Of a stretch of 64,000 bases of DNA, positions 44,830 through 53,107 are shown one piece after another. The DNA comes from Streptomyces canus 299MFChir4.1 (GTDB taxonomy: Bacteria; Actinomycetota; Actinomycetes; Streptomycetales; Streptomycetaceae): positions 186,001 to 250,000 of the forward strand of contig NZ_KB911588.1 in NCBI RefSeq assembly GCF_000383615.1, written 5' to 3'. Every line of letters begins with the position of its first letter. The first letter of the stretch is position 1. A program made the position numbers and the translations under genes. Under the pieces are notes generated by a model. It was given only the letters and a program-made list of their open reading frames with translations, ran no database searches and was not told the DNA's origin.

Positions 44830-45936
44830 TCAGTCCTGCCGAAGCGGGCGGGCGTCGGGTGCCACCTGGGTGCCCGGCGTTGCCCGCACGATCGTGATCA
44901 GCCGGTCCGTCAGCTCCAGCGTCCCGACGGCCGGATCGTCGTAGCCGAGCACCCGGTGCCCGCGCAGCACGCTCACCACCAGGTCGTCCGTCTCCCGCGG
45001 CTTCCTGCCCACCTCGGCTTTTATGACCGGCCGTTCGATGATGTCGAGCCCGCTGCCCTGCTGGATGAGGTCCTCCATCACCATGCCGGCCGCGGGGCTG
45101 AGCACCGACAGACCGAGCAGCCGGCCGGCCGCGCTGGCGCTGGTGATGACCGCGTCGGCCCCGGACTGCTTGAGCAGCGGGGCGTTCTCCTCCTCGCGCA
45201 CCGCGGCCACGATCTTCGCGGCCTTGTTGAGCTGCCGGGCCGTCAGCGTCACCAGGACGGCGGTGTCGTCGCGCTGGGTGGCGATGATGATCTTCCGGGC
45301 CCTGTGCACCTCGGCCCGCTTCAGCACCTCGCTGCGCGTCGCGTCCCCTATGACCCCCGCATAGCCTTCGGCCGTCGCGGCCTCGACCGCCTTGCCGCTG
45401 GGGTCGACCACCACGACCTGCTCCTTCTTCAGACCCGTCGCGCACACGGTCTGGATCGCCGAACGGCCCTTGGTCCCGAAGCCGACGACGACGGTGTGGT
45501 CGCGCAAGGTGGACCTCCAGCGGTTGAGTCGCCACTCCTCGCGGGTGCGCTCGGTGAGGACCTCGAGCGTGGTGCCGACCAAGATGATCAGGAACAGCAC
45601 ACGCAGGGGCGTGATGACGAAGATGTTGGTGAGCCGGGCGGCATCGCTGACCGGGGTGATGTCGCCGTAGCCGGTGGTGGAGAGCGTGACGGTCGCGTAG
45701 TACCAGGCGTCGAGGAAGTCGACGGACCCGTCCGAGTTGTCGTTGTAGCCGTCGTGATCGGCGTAGACGATCAGGGCTGTCGCGGCGAGGACCAGCAGGG
45801 CCATCAGCACCCGCTTGGCGACCTGACGGAACGGGTGCTCCACCACTTTGCGCGGCAGCTTCACCTTGTGGGTCACGAGATGCTCGTCCGCCTGGCGGGC
45901 GATCGCGTCATGGCCCGGAAGTTTCACGTGAAACAC
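44830..45936 (-). CDS. Two-TM potassium channel with TrkA-N/RCK domain
   Basis: 368 residues. TM1 is at about 40-60, the pore filter TTGYGD at 87-92, and TM2 at about 102-122. An RCK/TrkA-N domain with VVVGFGTKGRSAIQ (Rossmann glycine motif) follows, then a C-terminal regulatory domain. K+ flow is gated by ligand or nucleotide. The GTG start at 45936 lies inside a parS site, and VFHVKL at its N-terminus is the parS translation. It overlaps the moeA stop by 13 bp. Confidence 0.93.
   Translation of the reverse strand: MFHVKLPGHDAIARQADEHLVTHKVKLPRKVVEHPFRQVAKRVLMALLVLAATALIVYADHDGYNDNSDGSVDFLDAWYYATVTLSTTGYGDITPVSDAARLTNIFVITPLRVLFLIILVGTTLEVLTERTREEWRLNRWRSTLRDHTVVVGFGTKGRSAIQTVCATGLKKEQVVVVDPSGKAVEAATAEGYAGVIGDATRSEVLKRAEVHRARKIIIATQRDDTAVLVTLTARQLNKAAKIVAAVREEENAPLLKQSGADAVITSASAAGRLLGLSVLSPAAGMVMEDLIQQGSGLDIIERPVIKAEVGRKPRETDDLVVSVLRGHRVLGYDDPAVGTLELTDRLITIVRATPGTQVAPDARPLRQD
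45920..45935. other. parS site embedded in the moeA/K+ channel junction
   Basis: AGTTTCACGTGAAACA contains the full 14-bp parS core. The moeA stop codon (TGA, 45926-45924 on the minus strand) and most of the channel GTG start (45936-45934) lie inside it, so the palindrome is coding in two frames. Confidence 0.93.
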
Positions 45937-47330
45937 ACCCCGATCCCGGCGGACGCCCAGGGCAGATCGAGCAGTTCGGCCTCCTGCCCCGGCCGGGCAC
46001 CCCCGGGCGGTACGACGGCGAGAGCGTCGGCGGCCGCGATGCCCCGCAGCATGGCCGGGCCGTTGTAGTGCAGTGGGACCGCGCTGTCACCGCGCAGGAC
46101 GACCGGGACGAGCCGGTTGTCGTACGGGTGACCGTGGGCCTCGTCCCTCAGGGGCAGGGTGTACGGCTCCGGGGCCGGGCGGGCGGCCAGGGTGCGCAGC
46201 AGCGGCTCGGCGAGCGTGAGCAGGCCGGAGACGGCGGCGAGGGGGTTGCCCGGCAGGCCGACGAGGTGCTGGTTCTCCTTGGTGCGGGCGAGCAGCATGG
46301 GGTGGCCGGGGCGCACCTTGACGCCGTCGACCAGGAGTTCGGCGCCGATGCGGCGAAGGACGGGGTGGACGTGGTCGACGGGTCCGGCCGCGGTGCCGCC
46401 GGTCGTGACGATCACGTCGGCCTGCGACTTGGTGATCGCCTTGCGCAGGGCCTCGGCGGAGTCGCCGAGTCGGCGTACGGCGGTGACCTCGGCGCCGAGC
46501 GCGCGCAGCCAGGGCGGGAGCATCGGCCCGAGCGCGTCCCGGATCAGGCCGTCCCGAGGAGTCCCCTCGGTGAGCAACTCGTCGCCGAGGACGAGGACTT
46601 CGACCCGGGGGCGGGGGACGGCGGTGAGGGTGTCGTATCCGGCGGCCGCGGCAAGGCCGAGGACGGCCGGGGTGACGAGGGTGCCGGGCGGCAGGAGCTG
46701 GTCGCCGCTGCGGCACTCCTGGCCGCGGGGGCGGATGTCCTGGCCGGGCACGACGGCCCGGGTGGCGTGCAGCCGGTCCTTGTCGTCGGTCTGCCCGTGC
46801 TCGCTGCGCAGGACGGCGGTGGTGTCCGGGGGCACGCGCGCGCCGGTGGCGATCCGGGCCGCCTCGCCGTCGGTCAGGGGCGCGGGCTCGGCGTGCCCGG
46901 CCAGCACCCCCTCGTCCCGTACGGCCCAGGGTCCGGGCCCGGCGACCACCCAGCCGTCCATGGCCGAGGTGTCGAAGGAGGGGAGGTCGGTGAGGGCGTC
47001 GAGAGGGGCGGCCAGGGTGAGACCGAGGGCGTCGTCGAGCCGTACCGAGACGGGGGCGCGACGGGCGCCGCGGGTGACCGTGCGGGCGGCCCGGGCGGCG
47101 ATGGCGCGGGCCTCGGGCCAGGGGGTCGCCCGGTGGTGGGCGTCCGGCCGGGCCGCCGGGCCGGAGCCCTGGGGCGGCGGCCCGGGAGGGCGCTGACCCC
47201 CGGGGTGCGCGGTGCCGTTGTCTTCTCTCACCAGGGCCAGCGCCTCCTCGACGTCGAGATCGTCGGCGTCTGCGGTGTCTGCGGCGGAGCCGGCCTGGAC
47301 GTCGCCGGTGCGCACGGACCGGGCGGTCAT
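45924..47330 (-). CDS. moeA: Molybdopterin molybdenumtransferase MoeA
   Basis: 468 residues, with a ~60-residue Pro/Gly-rich N-terminal extension compared with usual MoeA (~400). Core motifs are DLPSFDTSAMDGWVV, the MPT-binding TTGGTAAGPVDHVHP and HLVGLPGNPLAAVSG. It inserts molybdate into adenylylated molybdopterin. Its start overlaps the upstream MobA-like gene stop by 4 bp, forming a cofactor operon with it; its last codons (VCFT, stop) are parS sequence. Confidence 0.94.
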   Translation of the reverse strand: MTARSVRTGDVQAGSAADTADADDLDVEEALALVREDNGTAHPGGQRPPGPPPQGSGPAARPDAHHRATPWPEARAIAARAARTVTRGARRAPVSVRLDDALGLTLAAPLDALTDLPSFDTSAMDGWVVAGPGPWAVRDEGVLAGHAEPAPLTDGEAARIATGARVPPDTTAVLRSEHGQTDDKDRLHATRAVVPGQDIRPRGQECRSGDQLLPPGTLVTPAVLGLAAAAGYDTLTAVPRPRVEVLVLGDELLTEGTPRDGLIRDALGPMLPPWLRALGAEVTAVRRLGDSAEALRKAITKSQADVIVTTGGTAAGPVDHVHPVLRRIGAELLVDGVKVRPGHPMLLARTKENQHLVGLPGNPLAAVSGLLTLAEPLLRTLAARPAPEPYTLPLRDEAHGHPYDNRLVPVVLRGDSAVPLHYNGPAMLRGIAAADALAVVPPGGARPGQEAELLDLPWASAGIGVCFT

Positions 47331-48247
47331 CCGGCGTCCGGGCGGTTGTCCGAGGTCCCGTCGGGCGCGGCGGCGGTCTCGCCGTCGGCCTCGTCCGCCC
47401 AGCGCAGGGCCAGGGCCGCGGCCTTGCGGGAGGCTTCGGCGACCGCCTCGGGTCCGCCGCCCGCCTGTGCGGCCGCGTAGCCGACGAGGAAGGTGGTCAG
47501 CGGTGCCGCGGGCCTGGCCACGCCGTGCGCGGCGTCACGGGCGAGGTCGAGCAGCACGCCGGTGTCGACGTCGAGGTCGATGCCCAGCTCGTCCTTGACT
47601 GCGGAAATCCATTCATCCAACACGTGCCCATGCTCCCTGATGCGTGCCCTGGCGGTGGCGATGTCGTCCCAGGTGTCGCAGTCGAAGGACGCGACGGGGT
47701 CGGGGACGCGGGTGAGATCGAGCGCGGCGGTCAGCCGGCGCAGCGGAAGGCCGGTGAGAGCGCCGTGCTCCTTCGTGAGTGCGGCGAGTTCAATGCGCAG
47801 CGAGGGCGTGCGGTACGCGGCCACCAGCGGCTGGTCGCGGCCGTCCGCGTCGGTGAGCAGCACGCCGTCGGCGCCGCCCGTGCGCAGGACGGTCAGCAGC
47901 AGGCGTGCGGTGTCCTCCCGGAGGAAGGGCAGGTCGGCGGAGAGCACCAGGACGTACCGCGCCGTGGTGTGCCGCAGTCCTGCGTCCAGGGCGGCCAGCG
48001 GGCCGCCGCCGGGCGGGTCCTCACGGGCCCAGGTCACGGGCCTGGCGGTGGGGCGGGGGTCGGCGACCACGACGGTGGTGCCCGCGTCGGCGCAGGCCGC
48101 GAGGACGCGGTCGAGCAGGGCGCGCCCGCCCACCCGCACACCGGGCTTGTCCGCGCCGCCGAGCCGCCGGGCGGCACCCCCGGCGAGCACGACCACGTCG
48201 TACACAGGACCGGCGTCCGGGTCGCGCGAGGGCTGGTGCGAGGTCAC
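47327..48247 (-). CDS. MobA-like nucleotidyltransferase fused to DUF6457
   Basis: 306 residues from GTG 48247. The N-terminal domain (about 12-200) has the NTP-transferase signature VVLAGGAARRLGGADKPGV and the metal Asp in LSADLPFL, as in MobA, which attaches GMP to molybdopterin. The C-terminal ~90 residues (LDEWISAVKDELGIDLDVDT onward) form a helical DUF6457-like domain, often a separate small protein. Overlap with moeA supports a molybdenum-cofactor role. Confidence 0.88.
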   Translation of the reverse strand: MTSHQPSRDPDAGPVYDVVVLAGGAARRLGGADKPGVRVGGRALLDRVLAACADAGTTVVVADPRPTARPVTWAREDPPGGGPLAALDAGLRHTTARYVLVLSADLPFLREDTARLLLTVLRTGGADGVLLTDADGRDQPLVAAYRTPSLRIELAALTKEHGALTGLPLRRLTAALDLTRVPDPVASFDCDTWDDIATARARIREHGHVLDEWISAVKDELGIDLDVDTGVLLDLARDAAHGVARPAAPLTTFLVGYAAAQAGGGPEAVAEASRKAAALALRWADEADGETAAAPDGTSDNRPDAG

Positions 48248-48385
48248 CCCCCGAGTATGCGTGCCCCCGCGATCACAGGGAACGTGCGGCGGCACCGGGA
48301 TCGCGCGCCGCCCGGGTGGCGGCGCGCGATCGTGGTGGGCGGAGGACGGTGCCGGTGCCGCGGTCGTGGTCGGCGGGTGCCTGGG

Positions 48386-49693
48386 TCACAGGGTGCGCAG
48401 CAGGACCGCCGGTTGTTCCACGCAGTCCGCCACGTACCGCAGGAAGCCGCCCGCGGTGCCGCCGTCGCACACCCGGTGGTCGAAGGTGAGCGAGAGCTGC
48501 ACGACCTGACGCACCGCCAGCTCGCCCTCGTGGACCCATGGCTTGGGGATGATGCGGCCGACGCCGAGCATGGCCGCCTCGGGGTGGTTGATGATCGGCG
48601 TGGAGCCGTCGACACCGAACACGCCGTAGTTGTTCAACGTGAAGGTGCCGCCCGTGAGTTCCGCGGGGGTGAGGGCGCCGGTGCGGGCCGCCTCGGTCAG
48701 CCGGGCGAACTCCGCGGACAGCGACTCGGCGTCCCGCGCGTGCGCGTCCTTCACGACCGGCACCACCAGCCCGCGCTCGGTCTGCGCGGCGAACCCCAGG
48801 TGCACGGCGTCCAGTCGCACGATCTCCCTGGCCGCCGTGTCCACGGTGGAGTTGAGCTCGGGGAAGCGGGCGAGGGCGGCGGTGCAGATCCGGGCGAGCA
48901 GCGCGAGCAGGGAGATCTTCGGACCGCCGGCCGCGTTCATCGCCGCACGCGCACGCATGAGTTCCGTCGCGTCGGCGTCCACCCAGCAGGTGGCGTCGGG
49001 GATCTCGCTCCGGCTGCGGGACAGCTTGTCGGCGACCGCGCCCCGGACACCCTTGAGGGGGACACGGGTTTGTGCGGGAGTGGAGGCCGGGGCTGCCGCC
49101 GTGGCCTGGGGGACCACGGTGGGTGCCGGTGCCGGTGCCTGGTGCTCCTGTGAGGCGGCGGCACGCAGGGCGTACTCGACGTCGGCCCTGAGGATCAGTC
49201 CCTCGGGTCCGGAGCCGGTGAGCTCCCTGAGGTCGAGGCCGTTCTCGCGGGCGAGGCGGCGGACCAGCGGGGAGATCACGGGGACGGGGCCCTCGACCAC
49301 CTCGGCAGGTGCCGACCGGCCGTTCACCGGCACGGGAACCTGCTGCTCGCGCCGCACCCTGCGCCTGCGCGCGGGGGCCTCCGAGGTGCCGTACCCCACG
49401 AGCACGTTCCCCGAGCCCTCGTTCTGCGCGTCGGGGTCGGACGCCGGCGCCCCCACCGCCACGGTGATGAGCGGCGACCCCACCGGGAGTTCACTGCCCT
49501 CGTCGCCGAAGCGGGCCGTGACGACACCGGCGTAGGGGCAGGGGACGTCGACCATCGCCTTGGCCGTCTCGACCTCGACGACCGGCTGGTCGACCGCGAC
49601 GACGTCGCCGACCTCCACCAGCCAGCGGACGATCTCCGCCTCGGTCAGGCCCTCGCCGAGATCCGGCAGCCTGAACTCCAGCACCTGCGCCAT
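48386..49693 (-). CDS. bkdC: BCKDH E2: lipoamide acyltransferase (second cluster)
   Basis: 435 residues. Lipoyl domain with Lys in VETAKAMVDV at 5-75; E3-binding domain VRRLARENGLDLRELTGSG; catalytic domain ending in LTFDHRVCDGGTAGG. ATG 49693 overlaps the E1 beta stop (ATGA), indicating tight coupling. Divergent from bkdR with this order (E1a, E1b, E2), it corresponds to bkdABC of S. avermitilis/S. coelicolor. Confidence 0.93.
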   Translation of the reverse strand: MAQVLEFRLPDLGEGLTEAEIVRWLVEVGDVVAVDQPVVEVETAKAMVDVPCPYAGVVTARFGDEGSELPVGSPLITVAVGAPASDPDAQNEGSGNVLVGYGTSEAPARRRRVRREQQVPVPVNGRSAPAEVVEGPVPVISPLVRRLARENGLDLRELTGSGPEGLILRADVEYALRAAASQEHQAPAPAPTVVPQATAAAPASTPAQTRVPLKGVRGAVADKLSRSRSEIPDATCWVDADATELMRARAAMNAAGGPKISLLALLARICTAALARFPELNSTVDTAAREIVRLDAVHLGFAAQTERGLVVPVVKDAHARDAESLSAEFARLTEAARTGALTPAELTGGTFTLNNYGVFGVDGSTPIINHPEAAMLGVGRIIPKPWVHEGELAVRQVVQLSLTFDHRVCDGGTAGGFLRYVADCVEQPAVLLRTL

Positions 49694-50697
49694 CAGCTCT
49701 CCGCCTCCCACTGCAGACGCCCGACGGCGTCCAGGATCCGGTCCACGCCGGCCAGGTGGTGACGCTCCAGCATCGGCGGCGGATAGGGGATGTCGAACCC
49801 GGCCACGCGCAGCACCGGCGCCTCCAGATGGTGGAAGCAGCGCTCCGTGACCCGGGCCGCGATCTCCCCGCCCGGTCCGCCGAACCCGCCCGACTCGTGC
49901 ACGACGACCGCTCGTCCGGTCCGCCGTACCGAGGCCGCGACCGTCTCGTCGTCGAACGGCACCAGGGAGCGCAGGTCGACCACTTCGAGATCCCAGCCCT
50001 CGTCCCGCGCGGCCTCGGCGGCTTCGAGGCACACGGGTACGGACGGCCCGTACGTGATGAGTGTGGCGCTCCGGCCGGGGCGCCGCACCACCGCGCGGCC
50101 TATCGGTTCAACGGTCTGGGGGTCGTCCGGGTTCCAGGAGTCCTTCGACCAGTACAGCCGCTTGGGTTCCAGGACGACGACCGGGTCGTCGGAGGCGATG
50201 GCGGCGCGCAGCAGTCCGTAGGCGTCGGCGACGGTCGCGGGGGTGACGACGTGGAGCCCAGGCGTCGCCATGTAGTAGGCCTCGGAGGCGTCGCTGTGGT
50301 GCTCGACCCCGCCGATGCCGCCGCCGTAGGGGACCCGGATGGTGATGGGGAGCGGCAGCGCCCCGCGGGTGCGGTTGCGCGTCTTCGCCACATGGCTGAT
50401 CAGCTGCTCGAACGCCGGATAGGCGAAGGCGTCGAACTGCATCTCCACGACCGGCCGCAGTCCGTACATCGCCATGCCGACGGCCGTACCGAGGATGCCC
50501 GCCTCGGCGAGCGGGGTGTCCGTGCAGCGGTCCTCGCCGAACTCCTTGGCCAGCCCGTCGGTGACCCGGAAGACACCGCCGAGGGTGCCGACGTCCTCGC
50601 CCATGACGTGCACGGTGGGGTCGGCCGCCATCGCGTCGCGCAGCGCGCGCGTGAGGGCCTGCGCCATGGTGGCCGGCTTGAGGGCGACGGTGGTCAT
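49693..50697 (-). CDS. bkdB: BCKDH E1 beta subunit (second cluster)
   Basis: 334 residues. VHVMGEDVGTLGGVFRVTDG and PYGGGIGGVEHHSDASEAYY match its paralogue at 34446-35441. It forms the E1 heterotetramer with the alpha subunit and starts 4 bp inside the E1 alpha end (ATGA). It produces isobutyryl-, isovaleryl- and 2-methylbutyryl-CoA starter units for branched fatty acids and polyketides. Confidence 0.95.
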   Translation of the reverse strand: MTTVALKPATMAQALTRALRDAMAADPTVHVMGEDVGTLGGVFRVTDGLAKEFGEDRCTDTPLAEAGILGTAVGMAMYGLRPVVEMQFDAFAYPAFEQLISHVAKTRNRTRGALPLPITIRVPYGGGIGGVEHHSDASEAYYMATPGLHVVTPATVADAYGLLRAAIASDDPVVVLEPKRLYWSKDSWNPDDPQTVEPIGRAVVRRPGRSATLITYGPSVPVCLEAAEAARDEGWDLEVVDLRSLVPFDDETVAASVRRTGRAVVVHESGGFGGPGGEIAARVTERCFHHLEAPVLRVAGFDIPYPPPMLERHHLAGVDRILDAVGRLQWEAES

Positions 50698-51839
50698 CGG
50701 TGCGCACCCCCGTGGGAGTCGTGCTCGGCGTCGAGCTCGGCACGCAGCTGCGCCTGCTGCTCGCGCAGTTGCGGGGTGGGCTCGGCGTAGACATGGGCGA
50801 ACAGGTCCATGGGGTCGAGGACCGGGTCCTGGTTCATGCGCTCGCGCAGCCCGGCGGCGAACTCCTCGGCGTCCTGGCGTACGGCTTCGATGCCGGCCTC
50901 GTCGATCAGTCCGCGCTCGGTCAGTTCGTGCTCCAGGAGGGCGACCGGGTCGTGCCCGCGCCAGGTCTCGACCTCGGCGTCGCCGCGGTAGCGGGTCGCG
51001 TCGTCGGCGTTGGTGTGGGCGTCCACGCGGTAGGTGATCGCCTCCACCAGGGTGGGACCGCCGCCCGCGCGCGCGTGGCGTACGGCAGCGGTGAGGACCT
51101 CGTGCACGGCTGCCGCGTCGTTGCCGTCGACCAGGCGCCCGGGCATCCCGTAGCCGACGGCCTTGTGGGCCAGTGAGGGGGCCGCGGTCTGCTTGGCGAG
51201 CGGGACGGAGATCGCGAAGCCGTTGTTCTGGACCAGGAAGACGACCGGGGCCTGCCAGACGGCGGCGAAGTTCAGCGCCTCGTGGAAGTCGCCCTCGCTG
51301 GTGCCGCCGTCGCCGACCATGGCGAGCGCGACCACGTCGTCGCCCTTGAGGCGGGCGGCGTGCGCGAGGCCGACGGCGTGCGGGAGCTGGGTGGCGAGGG
51401 GGGTGCACAGGGGGGCGACGCGGTGCTCACGCGGGTCGTAGCCGGTGTGCCAGTCACCGCGCAGGAGGGTCAGCGCCTGGACGGGGTCGAGGCCCCGGGC
51501 GACGGCGGCGAGGGTGTCGCGGTAGCTGGGGAAGAGCCAGTCGCGGTCCTGGAGGGCCAGCGCGGCGGCGACCTCGCAGGCTTCCTGGCCGGTGCTGGAG
51601 GGGTAGACGGCCAGGCGGCCCTGCTTGGTGAGGGCGGTGGCCTGCGTGTTGTAACGGCGGCCGCGCACCAGCTCGGCGTAGAGCCGGCGCAGCAGGGCCG
51701 GGTCGGCCTGCGCGGCCGCCTCGGTGCCGAGGACGCGATGGGGCTGCGCGTCGGGCAGCAGGGGCGCGGGGTCCGTGCGGGGCTGCCAGGCGGGCGGCGG
51801 CGATGGCCGATACGCGCCACGCTGCTCCATGACCGTCAT
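50694..51839 (-). CDS. bkdA: BCKDH E1 alpha subunit (second cluster)
   Basis: 381 residues from ATG 51839, with CGAGGAGGTG 5-6 bp upstream. ThDP motif GDGGTSEGDFHEALNFAAVW to QNNGFAISV; YRVDAHTNADDATRYR is the E1 alpha phosphorylation-loop equivalent. It is the first gene of the operon divergent from bkdR. The 175-bp shared promoter region is dense in dyads. Confidence 0.95.
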   Translation of the reverse strand: MTVMEQRGAYRPSPPPAWQPRTDPAPLLPDAQPHRVLGTEAAAQADPALLRRLYAELVRGRRYNTQATALTKQGRLAVYPSSTGQEACEVAAALALQDRDWLFPSYRDTLAAVARGLDPVQALTLLRGDWHTGYDPREHRVAPLCTPLATQLPHAVGLAHAARLKGDDVVALAMVGDGGTSEGDFHEALNFAAVWQAPVVFLVQNNGFAISVPLAKQTAAPSLAHKAVGYGMPGRLVDGNDAAAVHEVLTAAVRHARAGGGPTLVEAITYRVDAHTNADDATRYRGDAEVETWRGHDPVALLEHELTERGLIDEAGIEAVRQDAEEFAAGLRERMNQDPVLDPMDLFAHVYAEPTPQLREQQAQLRAELDAEHDSHGGAHR

Positions 51840-51882
51840 GACGGCACCTCCTCGTGGGAGCGGCTGGTGGCGCACCACGGGT

Positions 51883-51912
51883 GTGAGGCGCCTCACCTAC
51901 CGATTGTTCGGT
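51883..51912. promoter_or_regulatory. Palindrome and PaaR-like dyad before bkdA
   Basis: GTGAGGCGCCTCAC (51883-51896) is a perfect 14-bp palindrome. ACCGATTGTTCGGT (51899-51912) matches the ACCG-N2-CG-N2-CGGT dyads before paaN and paaA except for TG instead of CG in the centre. Confidence 0.5.
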
Positions 51913-51939
51913 CGTCGGCACATTTTGGCTACAGGCCCC

Positions 51940-51994
51940 CTCAGGCTGTGGACAAACGGTTCTCCACAGCCTGAGATGGACGCAGTACGTCCAT
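51940..51994. promoter_or_regulatory. Tandem dyads with two opposed DnaA-box-like sequences in bkdA-bkdR promoter region
   Basis: CTCAGGCTGTGGA and its exact complement (51940-51952, 51963-51975) flank 10 bp. Spanning the inner edges are TGTGGACAA (51947-51955, reverse of TTGTCCACA) and TTCTCCACA (51960-51968), both fitting the Streptomyces DnaA-box consensus. A second dyad ATGGACG-N5-CGTCCAT follows (51976-51994). BkdR binding, DnaA binding or an RNA hairpin are all possible. Confidence 0.6.
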
Positions 51995-52013
51995 GGTAGG
52001 GAGGCGGGGGGAC

Positions 52014-52514
52014 ATGGCACCTGAACAAATGGCCGAAGGCGCGGAGGGCGGCGCCCCGCTTCCGCCACCGCGTCCGCTCGACGCCATTGATCAGGACATC
52101 CTCCAGATGCTCCAGGCGGACGGGCGCGCGTCGATACGGTCGGTCGCCGAACGGGTGCACGTCTCGCGCGCCAACGCCTACGCGCGGATCAACCGCCTTG
52201 TCGAGGACGGCGTCATCCGCGGCTTCGGCGCCCGCGTCAACCACGAGCGCGCGGGCCAGGGCACCTCGGCGTACATCACCCTGAAGATCGTCCAGAACTC
52301 CTGGCGCACGGTCCGCGAACAGCTCAGACAGCTGCCGGGGGCTTCCCACCTCGCTCTGGTCGGGGGTGACTTCGATGTGCTGCTGCTCGTCCACACCCCG
52401 GACAACAGATCCCTGCGCGAACTGGTCCTCACCCGCCTCCAGGCGATCCCGGAGGTCCTCAGCACCCGCACCCTGCTGGTCTTCGAGGAGGAGGACCTGG
52501 AGCCGCAGGGCTGA
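52014..52514 (+). CDS. bkdR: Lrp/AsnC family regulator BkdR
   Basis: 166 residues from ATG 52014, with GGGAGG upstream; an in-frame ATG at 51993 lies within a dyad. The N-terminal helix-turn-helix (about 25-70) contains ASIRSVAERVHVSRANAYAR. The RAM/AsnC ligand domain includes LVGGDFDVLLLVHTPD. In S. coelicolor the equivalent gene divergent from bkdABC regulates that operon and affects development. Branched-chain amino or oxo acids are plausible effectors. Confidence 0.92.
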   Translation: MAPEQMAEGAEGGAPLPPPRPLDAIDQDILQMLQADGRASIRSVAERVHVSRANAYARINRLVEDGVIRGFGARVNHERAGQGTSAYITLKIVQNSWRTVREQLRQLPGASHLALVGGDFDVLLLVHTPDNRSLRELVLTRLQAIPEVLSTRTLLVFEEEDLEPQG

Positions 52515-52516
52515 GT

Positions 52517-53107
52517 TCAGGACGCCCTGCGCAGTCCCCCGAAGATCAACTGGGCCACCGCGTCGGCCACTTCGCGTTGGTTCATGCCCCGGCCGTCCGG
52601 GCGGTACCACTCCACGATGGAGTTGATCATGCCGAAGACCAGACGGGTCGCGAGGCGCACCTCCACGTCACCGCGCACGTCGCCGTCCGCCGCGGCCGCC
52701 TTCAGGAGTTCGGCGACCCGGTGGTCGAAGTCGCGGCGGCGCTCCAGGGCCCACCGCTCGGTGTCCGTGTTGCCGCGCACCCGCAGCAGCAGGGTGACGT
52801 AGGGGAGTTCGGCGATCAGTACCTCGACCATGCGCCGCACTACATATTCCAGGCGGTCGGAGGCACGGCCCACGCGCGCGTGCTCCTCGTCGAGGATCCC
52901 GAAGAGGCCGTCCAGGGCCCGGCTGACGGCCCGGCGCAGGAGTTCCTCCTTGCCGGCCACATGGTGGTAGATCGACGACTTGGAGATGCCCGCCGCCTTG
53001 GAGAGGTGCTCCATGGAGGTGCCGTCGTAGCCGCGTTCGTTGAAGACCTGGATGGCGACGGACAGCAGCGTCTCCGGCGTGTACGTGTCGCGCTTGGCGG
53101 TCGTCAT
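52517..53107 (-). CDS. paaR: TetR family regulator of phenylacetate catabolism (PaaR-like)
   Basis: 196 residues. The helix-turn-helix is YDGTSMEHLSKAAGISKSSIYHHV (about residues 28-50, read in two parts), followed by a TetR C-terminal ligand domain. The gene overlaps paaH by 4 bp (ATGA) and lies among paa genes. Dyads ACCG-N2-CG-N2-CGGT upstream of paaN and paaA match the operator core described for the Corynebacterium PaaR, which releases DNA on binding phenylacetyl-CoA. The assignment rests on context plus operators. Confidence 0.8.
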   Translation of the reverse strand: MTTAKRDTYTPETLLSVAIQVFNERGYDGTSMEHLSKAAGISKSSIYHHVAGKEELLRRAVSRALDGLFGILDEEHARVGRASDRLEYVVRRMVEVLIAELPYVTLLLRVRGNTDTERWALERRRDFDHRVAELLKAAAADGDVRGDVEVRLATRLVFGMINSIVEWYRPDGRGMNQREVADAVAQLIFGGLRRAS

